A DNA stretch of 11,030 nt from an archaeon (GCA_016550425.1 JABXGS010000048.1:1-11030); one strand, 5' to 3'. Shown: positions 1 to 7,141, counted from the first letter of the stretch. Made by a program: numbers and translations. Notes: generated from the sequence alone by a model not told the origin.

Positions 1-255
1 AACACAGCAGGCATGCGCCCAAGTTTCAAATACCTGGTGCTGGCGAAGTGCGTTCCATAGCTGGTTAGGCTGGTAATCCTTTATGCGGTTTCGTAGGGTT
101 AGATGGTGGCTTCTGGCTACGACAGATATCGAGTCAAGTTGTACAGCAGCGATTTCTTTGATAGCTTTTTGTGGTGTTGACCAAAGAGGATCTTCACCTA
201 AACCTTGGCGTATTGTGAATGCTGCTTGTAAGGATGGAATGTCTACGAATTCCAT
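1..255 (-). CDS. YcaQ-like winged-helix DNA glycosylase, N-terminal part (runs off left edge)
   Basis: Reading the minus strand from ATG at 255 gives 85 uninterrupted codons to the window edge, so the gene is partial. The translation contains, in order, LQAAFTIRQGLG (residues 9-20), IAAVQLDSISVVARSHHLTL (about 36-55) and a final ETWAHACC. This order (aliphatic helix, QLDS-V-VRAHH, then E-WAHxA) is that of the YcaQ / HTH_42 family (COG3214). Members unhook interstrand DNA crosslinks or excise alkylated bases; the QLDS and AHH region is the family's most conserved part. The ATG is the only ATG/GTG/TTG in frame after the TGA at 294-292. There is no strong SD; a TATA-like CCTTTTATGG lies about 50 nt upstream (310-301). 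It lies 83 nt downstream of the methyltransferase gene on the same strand. Family assignment is from recognised motifs; activity is inferred. Confidence 0.8.
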   Translation of the reverse strand, partial: MEFVDIPSLQAAFTIRQGLGEDPLWSTPQKAIKEIAAVQLDSISVVARSHHLTLRNRIKDYQPNQLWNALRQHQVFETWAHACCV

Positions 256-300
256 TGGACCACGTCTAGATTGGATATGACGTATCTCTCTTCAATCTAA

Positions 301-310
301 CCATAAAAGG
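301..310 (-). promoter_or_regulatory. Possible TATA box for the YcaQ-like gene
   Basis: On the minus strand this reads CCTTTTATGG. A transcript start about 25 nt downstream would fall near 279 and leave a leader of about 24 nt before the ATG at 255. No clear BRE is visible, and the gene could instead be read through from the upstream operon. Confidence 0.25.
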
Positions 311-338
311 GTAATATGGCATCGCATGATCTTTGAAA

Positions 339-1127
339 TTAGTTAGACTTCTTCAATGTGAATACAACTGCATCGATGGGCGCTTTAACTATACAGGGTT
401 CATCAATCTCGAAATCCGTGTATGCTCCAAACAGAGTATTCCAATAATCAAGAGGTTTGAACACAAAGGCAAAGAAGAGCAACCACGCAAACATCTTCCG
501 ATTTCGAATCAACTCGAGAGTGACAAATCTTCCTCCGGGTTTAAGAACACGGGTTATTTCGTTGAGGGCTTTGATTTTCATAGCTTCCTCTTCAATTTCA
601 TGGAGAACTGAACCCATGGTGACGACATCAAAGCTAGCGTCCTCGAAGGGAAGTTCGGTGGCATCACCATGTTGAAATTCTGTTTGGTCACTGACTCCTT
701 CAATGCGTGCATTTTCTGTAGCAACATTAAGTGAAGGCCCATTTACCCATTCGAAGATATCGATCCCTGTGACCTTGCCCGTGGTTAAGCGCTTCGCAAT
801 TCCTATGGCGACCCGACCAGTTCCACACCCGATATCAAGAACCTGTTCATCCCCATTGAGTGTTTTATCGAAACCTGAAACCGTACTCCACATTGGTCCT
901 ACTTTCTCAAGGTGAAATACCCTTCGATAAAGAAGCGCATAGGCGATGCCCAGCCATAATCCGATAATCGCAAATGGTATGCCAATCCCAAGAAGAAACC
1001 ATTGGAAGGGAGGAAGAAATTGAAATGATAGAACCGTTAATATCAATCCGGCAATTCCAAGCATTCCTAATGCAGCAAAGGGTTTGATTGCGACAAAACC
1101 ATACTTCGGTTTCTCTGTGTTTGTCAT
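339..1127 (-). CDS. Membrane-anchored class I SAM-dependent methyltransferase
   Basis: 262-aa protein. Two hydrophobic helices (about residues 15-36 and 42-66) precede a UbiE/Methyltransf_11-type Rossmann domain. Motif I is VLDIGCGTG (97-105), followed by the acidic residue of GIDI (121-124), HGDA (153-156), FDVVTMGSVLHEI (166-178) and LKPGGRF (195-201). It should bind S-adenosylmethionine and methylate a small molecule, lipid or quinone near the membrane; the substrate cannot be read from sequence. A further hydrophobic stretch (213-222) may dip into the membrane. I chose ATG at 1127 because GTGA lies 6 nt upstream. A TTG at 1181 is in frame and would add 18 charged residues and overlap the preceding gene by 14 nt. 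Last member of the likely five-gene minus-strand operon. Confidence 0.85.
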   Translation of the reverse strand: MTNTEKPKYGFVAIKPFAALGMLGIAGLILTVLSFQFLPPFQWFLLGIGIPFAIIGLWLGIAYALLYRRVFHLEKVGPMWSTVSGFDKTLNGDEQVLDIGCGTGRVAIGIAKRLTTGKVTGIDIFEWVNGPSLNVATENARIEGVSDQTEFQHGDATELPFEDASFDVVTMGSVLHEIEEEAMKIKALNEITRVLKPGGRFVTLELIRNRKMFAWLLFFAFVFKPLDYWNTLFGAYTDFEIDEPCIVKAPIDAVVFTLKKSN

Positions 1128-1167
1128 GGGTTTCACTTTTTTCTCTTCTTTGCTATTACTTCTGTAT

Positions 1168-1977
1168 TCAATATTTAGCAAAGCCCAGCATCTTGGGAAC
1201 CAACTCCTCTAGTAATGGCTCAAGTGTGGGGCCTGTCGGATCTCGAGTTTCATGATAAAGAATGTCTAATTGCTCCGCCACTGTTTGAGCTGCTCTTCTG
1301 GGTACTTGACGACGGTCTCGGGGATTTGATTTATGGCCTAAAAGGGCAATGGGGACATCCCCGTTAATATCTTTAACAAGATCATGCAAAGATGGAATTG
1401 AGTCTAAAGCTTGTTTGTTCCGTACATTATAAACCAGAATGGTTCCATGGGCTCCCCGATAATGAGTGAGAAAATAAGGGATATGGGGTGGAAGGATATT
1501 CCAAGCAAGAACTCGAACCCTGTTTTCAGCATTCTCATAATCACGAAAGGAGAGGCTGAATCCAAGGGTTGCTCGGTAATCAGAAGGGCTGATTTCAAAG
1601 TGTGATCGTTCAAGGAGATTCGTGAGGTCGAGGTCTTTATCGGCCACGATTAAAAGTTTGAGTCCAAATTCTTGGCGAGACAAATCGCCCATTAATGCAG
1701 TTTGAGAGGTGATTGTATAACCACCAGGAAGCAATTGTTTATCTTTCAGCCAGGCGTGAAATTGCGTCGCCATTTCAGCTTCTTTCTGTTTAACTGGATC
1801 CAGAGAATTTACCACTACTCTGTAGGGATCCGTAGAATCCTTGGCTTCATCCACAATTCGAAGCTTCATATCGAATCGTGTGAGCTGGGATTGGCAATTC
1901 GGGCATTGACCTTGTTCGTCACGCTCAACAGACTTTCCACAATACCAGCATTCTTCCGGAATAATCTCTCGCCTCAA
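1168..1977 (-). CDS. Zinc-ribbon protein with degenerate Rab/Ras-like GTPase fold (pseudo-GTPase)
   Basis: 269 aa. Residues 10-28 form a zinc ribbon, CxxC-x11-CxxC (C10, C13, C25, C28). Residues 107-265 follow a Rab-family small GTPase from end to end, but the nucleotide-binding motifs are lost. The P-loop position reads VADKDLDLT (111-119), with no GKS. Switch I keeps ATLGFSLSF (136-144). The DTAGQ position reads WNILPP (159-164). HYRGAHGTILVYNV (172-185) is a near match to the Rab helix-strand segment after switch II. NKxD has become HKSN (215-218), and ETSAK reads HETRD (242-246). GTP binding and hydrolysis are therefore unlikely; a scaffold or sensor role is inferred. The start is TTG at 1977, the only one ahead of the zinc ribbon; it overlaps the TGA of the radical SAM gene (TTGA), and GAGTGA lies 4 nt upstream. 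Residues 35-106 form a linker I do not recognise. Confidence 0.8.
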   Translation of the reverse strand: MRREIIPEECWYCGKSVERDEQGQCPNCQSQLTRFDMKLRIVDEAKDSTDPYRVVVNSLDPVKQKEAEMATQFHAWLKDKQLLPGGYTITSQTALMGDLSRQEFGLKLLIVADKDLDLTNLLERSHFEISPSDYRATLGFSLSFRDYENAENRVRVLAWNILPPHIPYFLTHYRGAHGTILVYNVRNKQALDSIPSLHDLVKDINGDVPIALLGHKSNPRDRRQVPRRAAQTVAEQLDILYHETRDPTGPTLEPLLEELVPKMLGFAKY

Positions 1978-3263
1978 CTTTTCACTCGTTTGTGGTCCTT
2001 TTCTCTGTTGCGCAATGAGCGTGTTTTCCCTAGATTGTCGAGTTCCTTTTTGGTTTGCTCTAAAATCGGACCTGTTCCTTTGGACAATATTTCTTGAATT
2101 TCCTCAGCGATGGCAGAATGTATCCCGAGCTGCTCTTCTAGGACACCTTGTTGGATAAGGTCGGCTATTTCGCTATTGCTTCTCTCGATTTGAATAGCCG
2201 CATGAAGATACGGTTGCCAAGTCTCTCGGTGCTTTCCCAACACCATTGACTGGTAAAACACAATATCAAGTAGCGAATTGAGAACCTTAATGTTGAGGGG
2301 AGATTCACCTGGTATTTTATGCCGTAGAGAACGATCTGAAATCCCCACTTCCTTGCAGATTTGCCGTCCTTGAATCATTACATTAACAGGCAGCAGGTCC
2401 ATGATTGGATAGCCATAAGTGTGATTATTTGCATATATCTGCTGCAGCAAATCAAAGGATTCGGGAACCTGTCGTCGGACGACATTGAAGAAATAGGCTT
2501 TCTGGCGTCCTGGCTTGAGGGTCATCCCCGAAAAGAGGATAAACTCTGCCTCAGCTTTCTTCGCATCTTTCGCTAGTCCCTCCATGTTCTCAATGGAATC
2601 GCCAATCGTGGGTATGCAAGGATAGGCATAAACGCCTCCAAATAATCCAGCCCTTCGAATCTCTTTTAGCGCTGCAAATCTTTCCCAGGTTGCCGAGGAC
2701 TTGGGCTCAAATATCGTCTTCATCTCTTCATCATGCAATGTGATGCTAAAACAGACATTCACAAAGGCTTGTTCATGTATCTCCTTCAGCAAATCCAAAT
2801 CCTCCAAAACCGAAGCAGATTTTGTCAAGATAAAAACTGGTAAACGAAAATCGTGGAGGGTTTCCAGCACCTGGCGCGTGATACGATACTCCTCTTCAGC
2901 CTGCTGATAGGCATCTGAAACCCCTCCCGAAATTCCTACAATGATTTTTTGTGGCCCCTGATCAATTAATTTCGACGCATCTTTGTCGTTGAGGAATCGA
3001 ACCAATGTTTCCGATTTAACACGACTTTGAGATCGTAACTTCGCTCGTTCTAGTTCTTTGCGAAGAATTTGTGGGGCATTTTCTTTTATTCGGATGTGGG
3101 TGTAAAAATTGTCGATGCGATAATACTGGCAGTTTCCATCGCAGTACACACACCCGTGTTCACAACCTCGATATGAGTTCATGTGGCGGTGGCTGTGAAA
3201 CCATGTATCACCATAATGTAGTTTGGATAACAGTGTCTTGGCTTGAATTTTTTCGTATTGCAT
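1974..3263 (-). CDS. SplB-like radical SAM protein (COG1533, DNA-repair photolyase family)
   Basis: 429 aa. YRGCEHGCVYCDG (31-43) supplies the C-x3-C-x2-C ligands (C34, C38, C41) of a radical SAM 4Fe-4S cluster. Other COG1533 hallmarks follow: IRIKENAPQILRKEL (57-71), IIVGISGGVSDAYQQAEEEY (107-126), LPVFILTKSASVLEDLDLL (141-159) and FSITLHDEEM (172-181). Spore photoproduct lyase repairs UV-linked thymines, but most archaeal relatives have no proven substrate. This one has an insertion of about 25 residues (80-104) between the cluster region and the first strand, and a basic helical tail (about 345-429). Start is ATG at 3263; no strong SD is seen, and 60 nt separate it from the upstream gene. 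Its stop overlaps the start of the pseudo-GTPase gene, so the two products are probably made together. Family is certain from motifs; the substrate is unknown. Confidence 0.88.
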   Translation of the reverse strand: MQYEKIQAKTLLSKLHYGDTWFHSHRHMNSYRGCEHGCVYCDGNCQYYRIDNFYTHIRIKENAPQILRKELERAKLRSQSRVKSETLVRFLNDKDASKLIDQGPQKIIVGISGGVSDAYQQAEEEYRITRQVLETLHDFRLPVFILTKSASVLEDLDLLKEIHEQAFVNVCFSITLHDEEMKTIFEPKSSATWERFAALKEIRRAGLFGGVYAYPCIPTIGDSIENMEGLAKDAKKAEAEFILFSGMTLKPGRQKAYFFNVVRRQVPESFDLLQQIYANNHTYGYPIMDLLPVNVMIQGRQICKEVGISDRSLRHKIPGESPLNIKVLNSLLDIVFYQSMVLGKHRETWQPYLHAAIQIERSNSEIADLIQQGVLEEQLGIHSAIAEEIQEILSKGTGPILEQTKKELDNLGKTRSLRNREKDHKRVKS

Positions 3264-3323
3264 TGACTTCCAAGGCTAGGATGATGAGTAGAAACATTAA
3301 CTTTGTTATCTTTCGGTTTGTAA

Positions 3324-3692
3324 TTAGGTGTGATGAAGTCCGTTCACCTGTTGGATGATTTGAAAGATGAATTCCCCAAAGTTCCCACTATTTCGAATCC
3401 GTTTTTTCAGGTAATCTCGAAGAACATGCTTGTCCATTCCAACATCGCATTGACTTAGAACCACAACCTCAGTGAGTAAATCCAAGAGGAGGCGTTGCTC
3501 ACGGCGAGTGAGAGTTGGTCCCAGCTTATCGAGAACGTAGAAGGCATCGGAGAATTCAAGGGTTCCAACAGTTGACAGTTGAGTGAGAGCCGACAAGGTG
3601 TGGCCCGCTAAATAGTCCTTCCCGATTTCAAGAAGGCGGTCACTAATTTTCTCGTCTTTGCCGACGTTTTTCTTTACTTTGCTTATTGACAT
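3324..3692 (-). CDS. Small all-helical protein of unknown function
   Basis: 122 aa, not recognised. The sequence is predicted by eye to be wholly helical, with a basic N-terminus (residues 1-15), a leucine-rich core including REQRLLLDLLTEVVVLSQ (64-81), and a basic LRDYLKKRIR (91-100). It has no signal peptide, membrane segment or metal motif, and a single Cys (82). Start is ATG at 3692 with GGGAG about 10 nt upstream; that SD lies in the last codons of the regulator gene, whose stop is only 6 nt away, so the two are almost surely co-transcribed. It may be a partner of the adjacent regulator or of the radical SAM protein; no sequence evidence decides this. Confidence 0.7.
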   Translation of the reverse strand: MSISKVKKNVGKDEKISDRLLEIGKDYLAGHTLSALTQLSTVGTLEFSDAFYVLDKLGPTLTRREQRLLLDLLTEVVVLSQCDVGMDKHVLRDYLKKRIRNSGNFGEFIFQIIQQVNGLHHT

Positions 3693-3698
3693 GATTCA

Positions 3699-4358
3699 TT
3701 ACTCCCGTCTCTCCTCGATGAAAACACGAAAACGATGCTGGCGCGCCTCAGCTGGATCGACCCGAACACGTATGCCTTCCAACAGCTGACTCAGACGATT
3801 CCAAAAATCCTGATGAAACTGGGTTGCCAGTGCATCAGGAAGGACAGCTAATGCTGACTGGAACACGTTGTTGTGAATAACAATGGTTTGTTGTTGCCCT
3901 ATCTGGTCAAAGGAAACATAGAATCCAAACTGATCTAATGCTTCAACGATTCTGATAAGTCGATCTTGGAGATTTCCAGTGGGTGTGTCAGGGAGGATTT
4001 GCTGCCATACTCGGGTTACTACTTGACGAATGAGCGTGTTGGTCGTTTTCGCATCCAAAGATCGAACAAGAACCTGGAAGAGGGCTTCAAGAAACGATGT
4101 CGTTTGTGTTGGAAACAGAGAGTAAGCTAATGGTGTTAGGGTGTAGAGGCGTTTGGGCCGCCCACGTGTTGCGTGTTGATAGGTTGAGAAGATGAGTCCA
4201 GCGAGTTCCAATACGTCCAAATGACCACGAATCGCACTGATGTTGATTCCAAGATTTTCTGCAAGAGTGACAGCATTGACGTCGGTTCGTAGCAGGGATT
4301 CGAGGATGAGTCGGCGTGTCCCTGTTACTATTGGGGATAGCTTGTTTTGTGACGTCAC
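3699..4358 (-). CDS. Winged-helix transcriptional regulator (COG2345-like)
   Basis: 219 aa. A winged helix spans about residues 14-78: RRLILESLLRTDVNAVTLAE, then GINISAIRGHLDVLELAGLI with the recognition helix, then the wing RGRPKRLYTLT (65-75). That wing is typical of COG2345 (SufR/DeoR-like) regulators. The C-terminal half (80-219) is an effector or dimerisation domain of about the usual length. SufR relatives hold an Fe-S cluster through conserved cysteines, but this protein has no cysteine at all, so it cannot sense Fe-S that way. Start is GTG at 4358, about 35 nt from a good TATA box. As first gene of the minus-strand cluster it probably controls its own operon; this is inferred from position. 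Confidence 0.8.
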   Translation of the reverse strand: MTSQNKLSPIVTGTRRLILESLLRTDVNAVTLAENLGINISAIRGHLDVLELAGLIFSTYQHATRGRPKRLYTLTPLAYSLFPTQTTSFLEALFQVLVRSLDAKTTNTLIRQVVTRVWQQILPDTPTGNLQDRLIRIVEALDQFGFYVSFDQIGQQQTIVIHNNVFQSALAVLPDALATQFHQDFWNRLSQLLEGIRVRVDPAEARQHRFRVFIEERRE

Positions 4359-4391
4359 GTCGCTGAACCTTGAAGGTCCTGATGCCTTTTT

Positions 4392-4402
4392 CTATTTAAA
4401 TC
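4392..4402 (-). promoter_or_regulatory. TATA box of the regulator/radical SAM/pseudo-GTPase operon
   Basis: On the minus strand this reads GATTTAAATAG, close to the archaeal TTTAWATA box. The expected transcript start is near 4370, leaving a leader of roughly 12 nt before the GTG at 4358. The 160-nt gap to the permease gene upstream supports a separate promoter here. Nothing else in that gap (4359-4518) stands out. Confidence 0.5.
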
Positions 4403-4518
4403 AATATGTAGGTAATAAAGTGACTATAATGTGGGTAATAGAGACGTTTTACGTTGAATGGGTTAATCCTATCAACACGTTCGCCATCATTCGTAGCGCG
4501 CAGATTGGTTCTTAATAG

Positions 4519-5784
4519 CTACTCATAGCGGAGCGCTTTGACAGGATCTAGCTTAGCTGCTTTGCGGGCAGGGTAGAGTGCAAAGACAACGCTAACGAGG
4601 ATAGCGAAGCCCATCGCGATGAGAATAGTTTCAATTGGCAGGACAGGAACCAGTGTGAAGGTACCGCTTCCACCGAACCCACCGAACCCGCCACCATTGC
4701 CTCCAAAGTCTGTAGCAAATCCTCCGCTAAATAAGGCTGGTAGCATGAGTCCCATTCCATAGGCGAGGAAGAATCCGACGACGATTCCAATGACTCCTCC
4801 GATGACTCCGAGTAACACGGCTTCCGATATGAATTGGCTGAGTATAGTTCGGTCTTTAGCTCCGAGTGCTTTCATAATTCCAATTTCGCGGGTTCGCTCC
4901 ATGACAGAAACGAGCATGATGTTGAGAATCGAGATGCCTGCAACAAGAAGAGCAATTGAGGCAATTGCCAGTAAGAAGACCTCCATGATGTTAAAAACAT
5001 TTGACACCATATCAATAATCGCAGTAGGGACAAGGACATAAACTTGGTCCTGGAAGGCATCGCTGATTTCATCAGCAATCGTATTTGCTTGGTTGGGATC
5101 TCCAATTCGGACTAAAATGCTATCGATATTTTCGGTGTTGAATATGGCTTGATACGCATCAAAAGGCATGAATACTGATCGATCAAAGGGAAGCATCCCG
5201 GTTGATCCAACTTCATCTAAAACCCCACCAACGATAAAGGAATAGTTAAGATAAGCAAAACCAATACCAACGCGGACTAGGACTTCAATTGTAACATTAT
5301 CTCCTGCCTGCGCAATAGGATCCTGTAGATACCCAATGACGATTGATTCATTATCATCAGGATAATCACCACTAGAAAACGTAATACGGTGACCATACGT
5401 TGCTTCCAAGTCGGTAAAGTTCATGCCAGCCAATCGTGTGGCTAATGTTCCCCCTGTTTCATTATAGACAGTGATCCCTGATTGTGAAAAAGGTAATGTG
5501 GCCTCGACTCCTGTAATGTTTTGGATTGTATACGTATCATTGATGTTGAATGTTGTTAGTCCACCCCCTCCCAGAAGTCCACCACCTGGTAATACTGTAA
5601 GAATGTCCATGTCCAATCCTTGCATCAACTGTGCATTAATTTGGGTTTCAAAACCGCCACTTAGAGCAGAAATTGAAACCACTGCCATAATACCAACAAT
5701 AATGCCTAATGTAGTAAGGGCAGTTCGGGATTTTCGACGCCTCATATTTGTAAACGATAATCCGAGAATATTGCGGAATTTCAT
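4519..5784 (-). CDS. MacB/FtsX-type ABC transporter permease
   Basis: 421 aa with the MacB layout. TM1 is about residues 22-42, after the basic MRRRKSR. A large extracytoplasmic MacB_PCD-like domain covers about 43-265. TM2 is 268-292, followed by the coupling segment ERTREIGIMKALGAKDR (296-312). TM3 is 320-345 and TM4 385-405, and it ends in YPARKAAKLDPVKALRYE. These are the hallmarks of type VII (mechanotransmission) ABC systems, which export or move lipids, peptides or drugs. Two glycine-rich stretches are unusual: GGGLLGGGG (67-75) and GG-G repeats at 354-374 in the outer TM3-TM4 loop. Start is ATG at 5784, overlapping the ATPase stop (ATGA) with GGAGGCGA about 6 nt upstream, so the two are coupled. 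Confidence 0.92.
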   Translation of the reverse strand: MKFRNILGLSFTNMRRRKSRTALTTLGIIVGIMAVVSISALSGGFETQINAQLMQGLDMDILTVLPGGGLLGGGGLTTFNINDTYTIQNITGVEATLPFSQSGITVYNETGGTLATRLAGMNFTDLEATYGHRITFSSGDYPDDNESIVIGYLQDPIAQAGDNVTIEVLVRVGIGFAYLNYSFIVGGVLDEVGSTGMLPFDRSVFMPFDAYQAIFNTENIDSILVRIGDPNQANTIADEISDAFQDQVYVLVPTAIIDMVSNVFNIMEVFLLAIASIALLVAGISILNIMLVSVMERTREIGIMKALGAKDRTILSQFISEAVLLGVIGGVIGIVVGFFLAYGMGLMLPALFSGGFATDFGGNGGGFGGFGGSGTFTLVPVLPIETILIAMGFAILVSVVFALYPARKAAKLDPVKALRYE

Positions 5785-6554
5785 TGAATCGCCTCCAGTC
5801 CACCACCTGCATGTTCGGCAACAAATTCCCCATCGCGCATTTCAATAACCCGATCGGCAACGGTTGTAAGCCTTGTATCGTGTCCCACCACAATGAAGGT
5901 GAGTCCTTGGGTTTTATTCAACTGCCGAAGCAGAGTGATGATTTCGGCTCCTGTTTTTGTATCGAGATTTCCCGTGGGTTCATCTGCCAGGATAATTCGC
6001 GGGTTATTCGCAAGTGCCCTAGCAATAGCTACGCGTTGTTGTTCCCCACCACTTAATTCTGAAGGGACATGATCACGACGTTCACCCAGACCAACCCGGG
6101 TGAGAAGATCACGCGCGCGTTCATGTGCTGTTGCAGAGGGAATGTCAGCGAATTTTAGAGGTAGTTCAACATTTCCTTGAGCTGTAAGTTGAGGCATTAA
6201 GTTGAAAAATTGAAACACAAACCCTACTCGACGTAGCCGTACATCAGCGAGTTTATTGTGGTCAAGCGTGGAGAGATCCAAGCCTTCGACGTAGACTTTT
6301 CCGCTAGTGGGCTGGTCGAGGGCCCCAAGTAGGTGTAAGAGAGTGGATTTGCCGCTACCTGATACCCCTAAGATAACGAGGAATTCACCACGGTGTACTT
6401 GGAGGTTAACTCCACGAACGGCATTGACTTCAACGGGGCCCATCTGATAGGTTTTCCATAAGTCGATGGCTTCTATGATGTATTTTGAGGTCCTGGATTG
6501 GTAGTCAAATAGGGCACTTAGGGTATCCTCGGTGGGTTGTTCTGCTTGGGTCAC
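5781..6554 (-). CDS. MacB/LolD-type ABC transporter ATP-binding protein
   Basis: 257 aa. Walker A is GVSGSGKST (63-71), Q-loop Q115, signature LSGGEQQRVAIARAL (167-181), Walker B IILADEPTGNLD (187-198) with catalytic E192, and the H-loop H225. FQFFNLMPQLTAQGNVELPL (114-133) is typical of the LolD/MacB/SalX group (COG1136). The first 25 residues are an extra, polar N-terminal extension. It powers the permease encoded next. Start is GTG at 6554 with GGTGA 6 nt upstream; the ATG just before is out of frame. The gene is divergent from the PadR regulator, which probably controls it. Confidence 0.93.
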   Translation of the reverse strand: MTQAEQPTEDTLSALFDYQSRTSKYIIEAIDLWKTYQMGPVEVNAVRGVNLQVHRGEFLVILGVSGSGKSTLLHLLGALDQPTSGKVYVEGLDLSTLDHNKLADVRLRRVGFVFQFFNLMPQLTAQGNVELPLKFADIPSATAHERARDLLTRVGLGERRDHVPSELSGGEQQRVAIARALANNPRIILADEPTGNLDTKTGAEIITLLRQLNKTQGLTFIVVGHDTRLTTVADRVIEMRDGEFVAEHAGGGLEAIQ

Positions 6555-6615
6555 GGTTTTTCACCATTCTGTTGAGTGGGATTCTCTCTGGAAGGAATTT
6601 ATGACTCTAAAAAAC

Positions 6616-6653
6616 ATGAAATTAACAAACATATATAAGCTTTCGTAATTCAT
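6616..6653. promoter_or_regulatory. Shared divergent promoter with candidate PadR operator
   Basis: The only good TATA element between the ABC and padR-type genes is ATATATAA (6631-6638). Read plus, it lies about 27 nt before the PadR ATG, giving a leaderless transcript. Read minus, CGAAAG-CTTATATATG has a good BRE and would start the ABC message near 6609, with a leader of about 55 nt. An imperfect inverted repeat flanks it: ATGAAATTA (6616-6624) and TAATTCAT (6646-6653), matching at 8 positions with one extra A and a 21-nt spacer. A dimeric regulator bound there would block both directions. TATA is seen directly; the operator role is inferred. Confidence 0.5.
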
Positions 6654-6661
6654 TAGGTCAT

Positions 6662-7141
6662 ATGGCATTTCCGCCATTCTTCCAACGACCAAAGGGCGTA
6701 CTCCTACGCATATCAATACTTCGAATACTCAACGACGAACCCATGCATGGCTATCAACTTATGAAGCAAATCGAAGAATCAACAAGTGGGGCTTGGATTC
6801 CTTCGCATTCTCTACTTTATAACACCTTAAGCGATCTCGAAGAACAACGCTTTATCTCCAGTAAGAAAGAATTCAAAGGCGAAGTAGAACGCACCAATTA
6901 CTCAATCACTAAGGCAGGAAAGACCTACCTGAAAGAACAAGTCACACAAATGGTTCGAATGATTTCCCAAATGATGAGCACAGCAGCGATGCGTCCATTT
7001 CAACAGATGCCTCGCCTACTCCTAGAACAGCTCGAACCGGAAGAGCGGAGAACCTTTCTTACTCAGGTAAGGGATGCGCTACAAGACTCGCTCCAAGAAG
7101 TGGAAAAAGACTTAGCGAAATTAGAATCCCACGAGTCTTAG
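6662..7141 (+). CDS. PadR-family transcriptional regulator
   Basis: 159 aa. The N-terminal winged helix has the family pattern: LLRISILRILNDEPMHGYQL (14-33) with the hallmark P-HGY, the recognition region PSHSLLYNTLSDLEEQRFI (47-65) and the wing end RTNYSITKAGKTYL (77-90). The C-terminal part (about 93-155) is a charged helix with coiled-coil character, as in two-domain PadR proteins that dimerise through it. PadR members commonly repress neighbouring ABC or MDR exporters and release on binding the exported compound. Here the gene is divergent from an ABC exporter, with a shared TATA element. ATG at 6662 lies about 27 nt after TATA, so translation is probably leaderless. Confidence 0.92.
   Translation: MAFPPFFQRPKGVLLRISILRILNDEPMHGYQLMKQIEESTSGAWIPSHSLLYNTLSDLEEQRFISSKKEFKGEVERTNYSITKAGKTYLKEQVTQMVRMISQMMSTAAMRPFQQMPRLLLEQLEPEERRTFLTQVRDALQDSLQEVEKDLAKLESHES

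Noticed and set aside
301..310. Eukaryotic CArG-box match CCTTTTATGG
   Set aside because: It fits CC(A/T)6GG only because an AT-rich TATA-like box is bordered by GC pairs; no MADS-box context is expected in an archaeon.
4240..4515. 91-codon plus-strand frame over the regulator start and promoter
   Set aside because: It overlaps the start, TATA box and well-supported coding of the winged-helix regulator on the other strand; no SD and no family resemblance.
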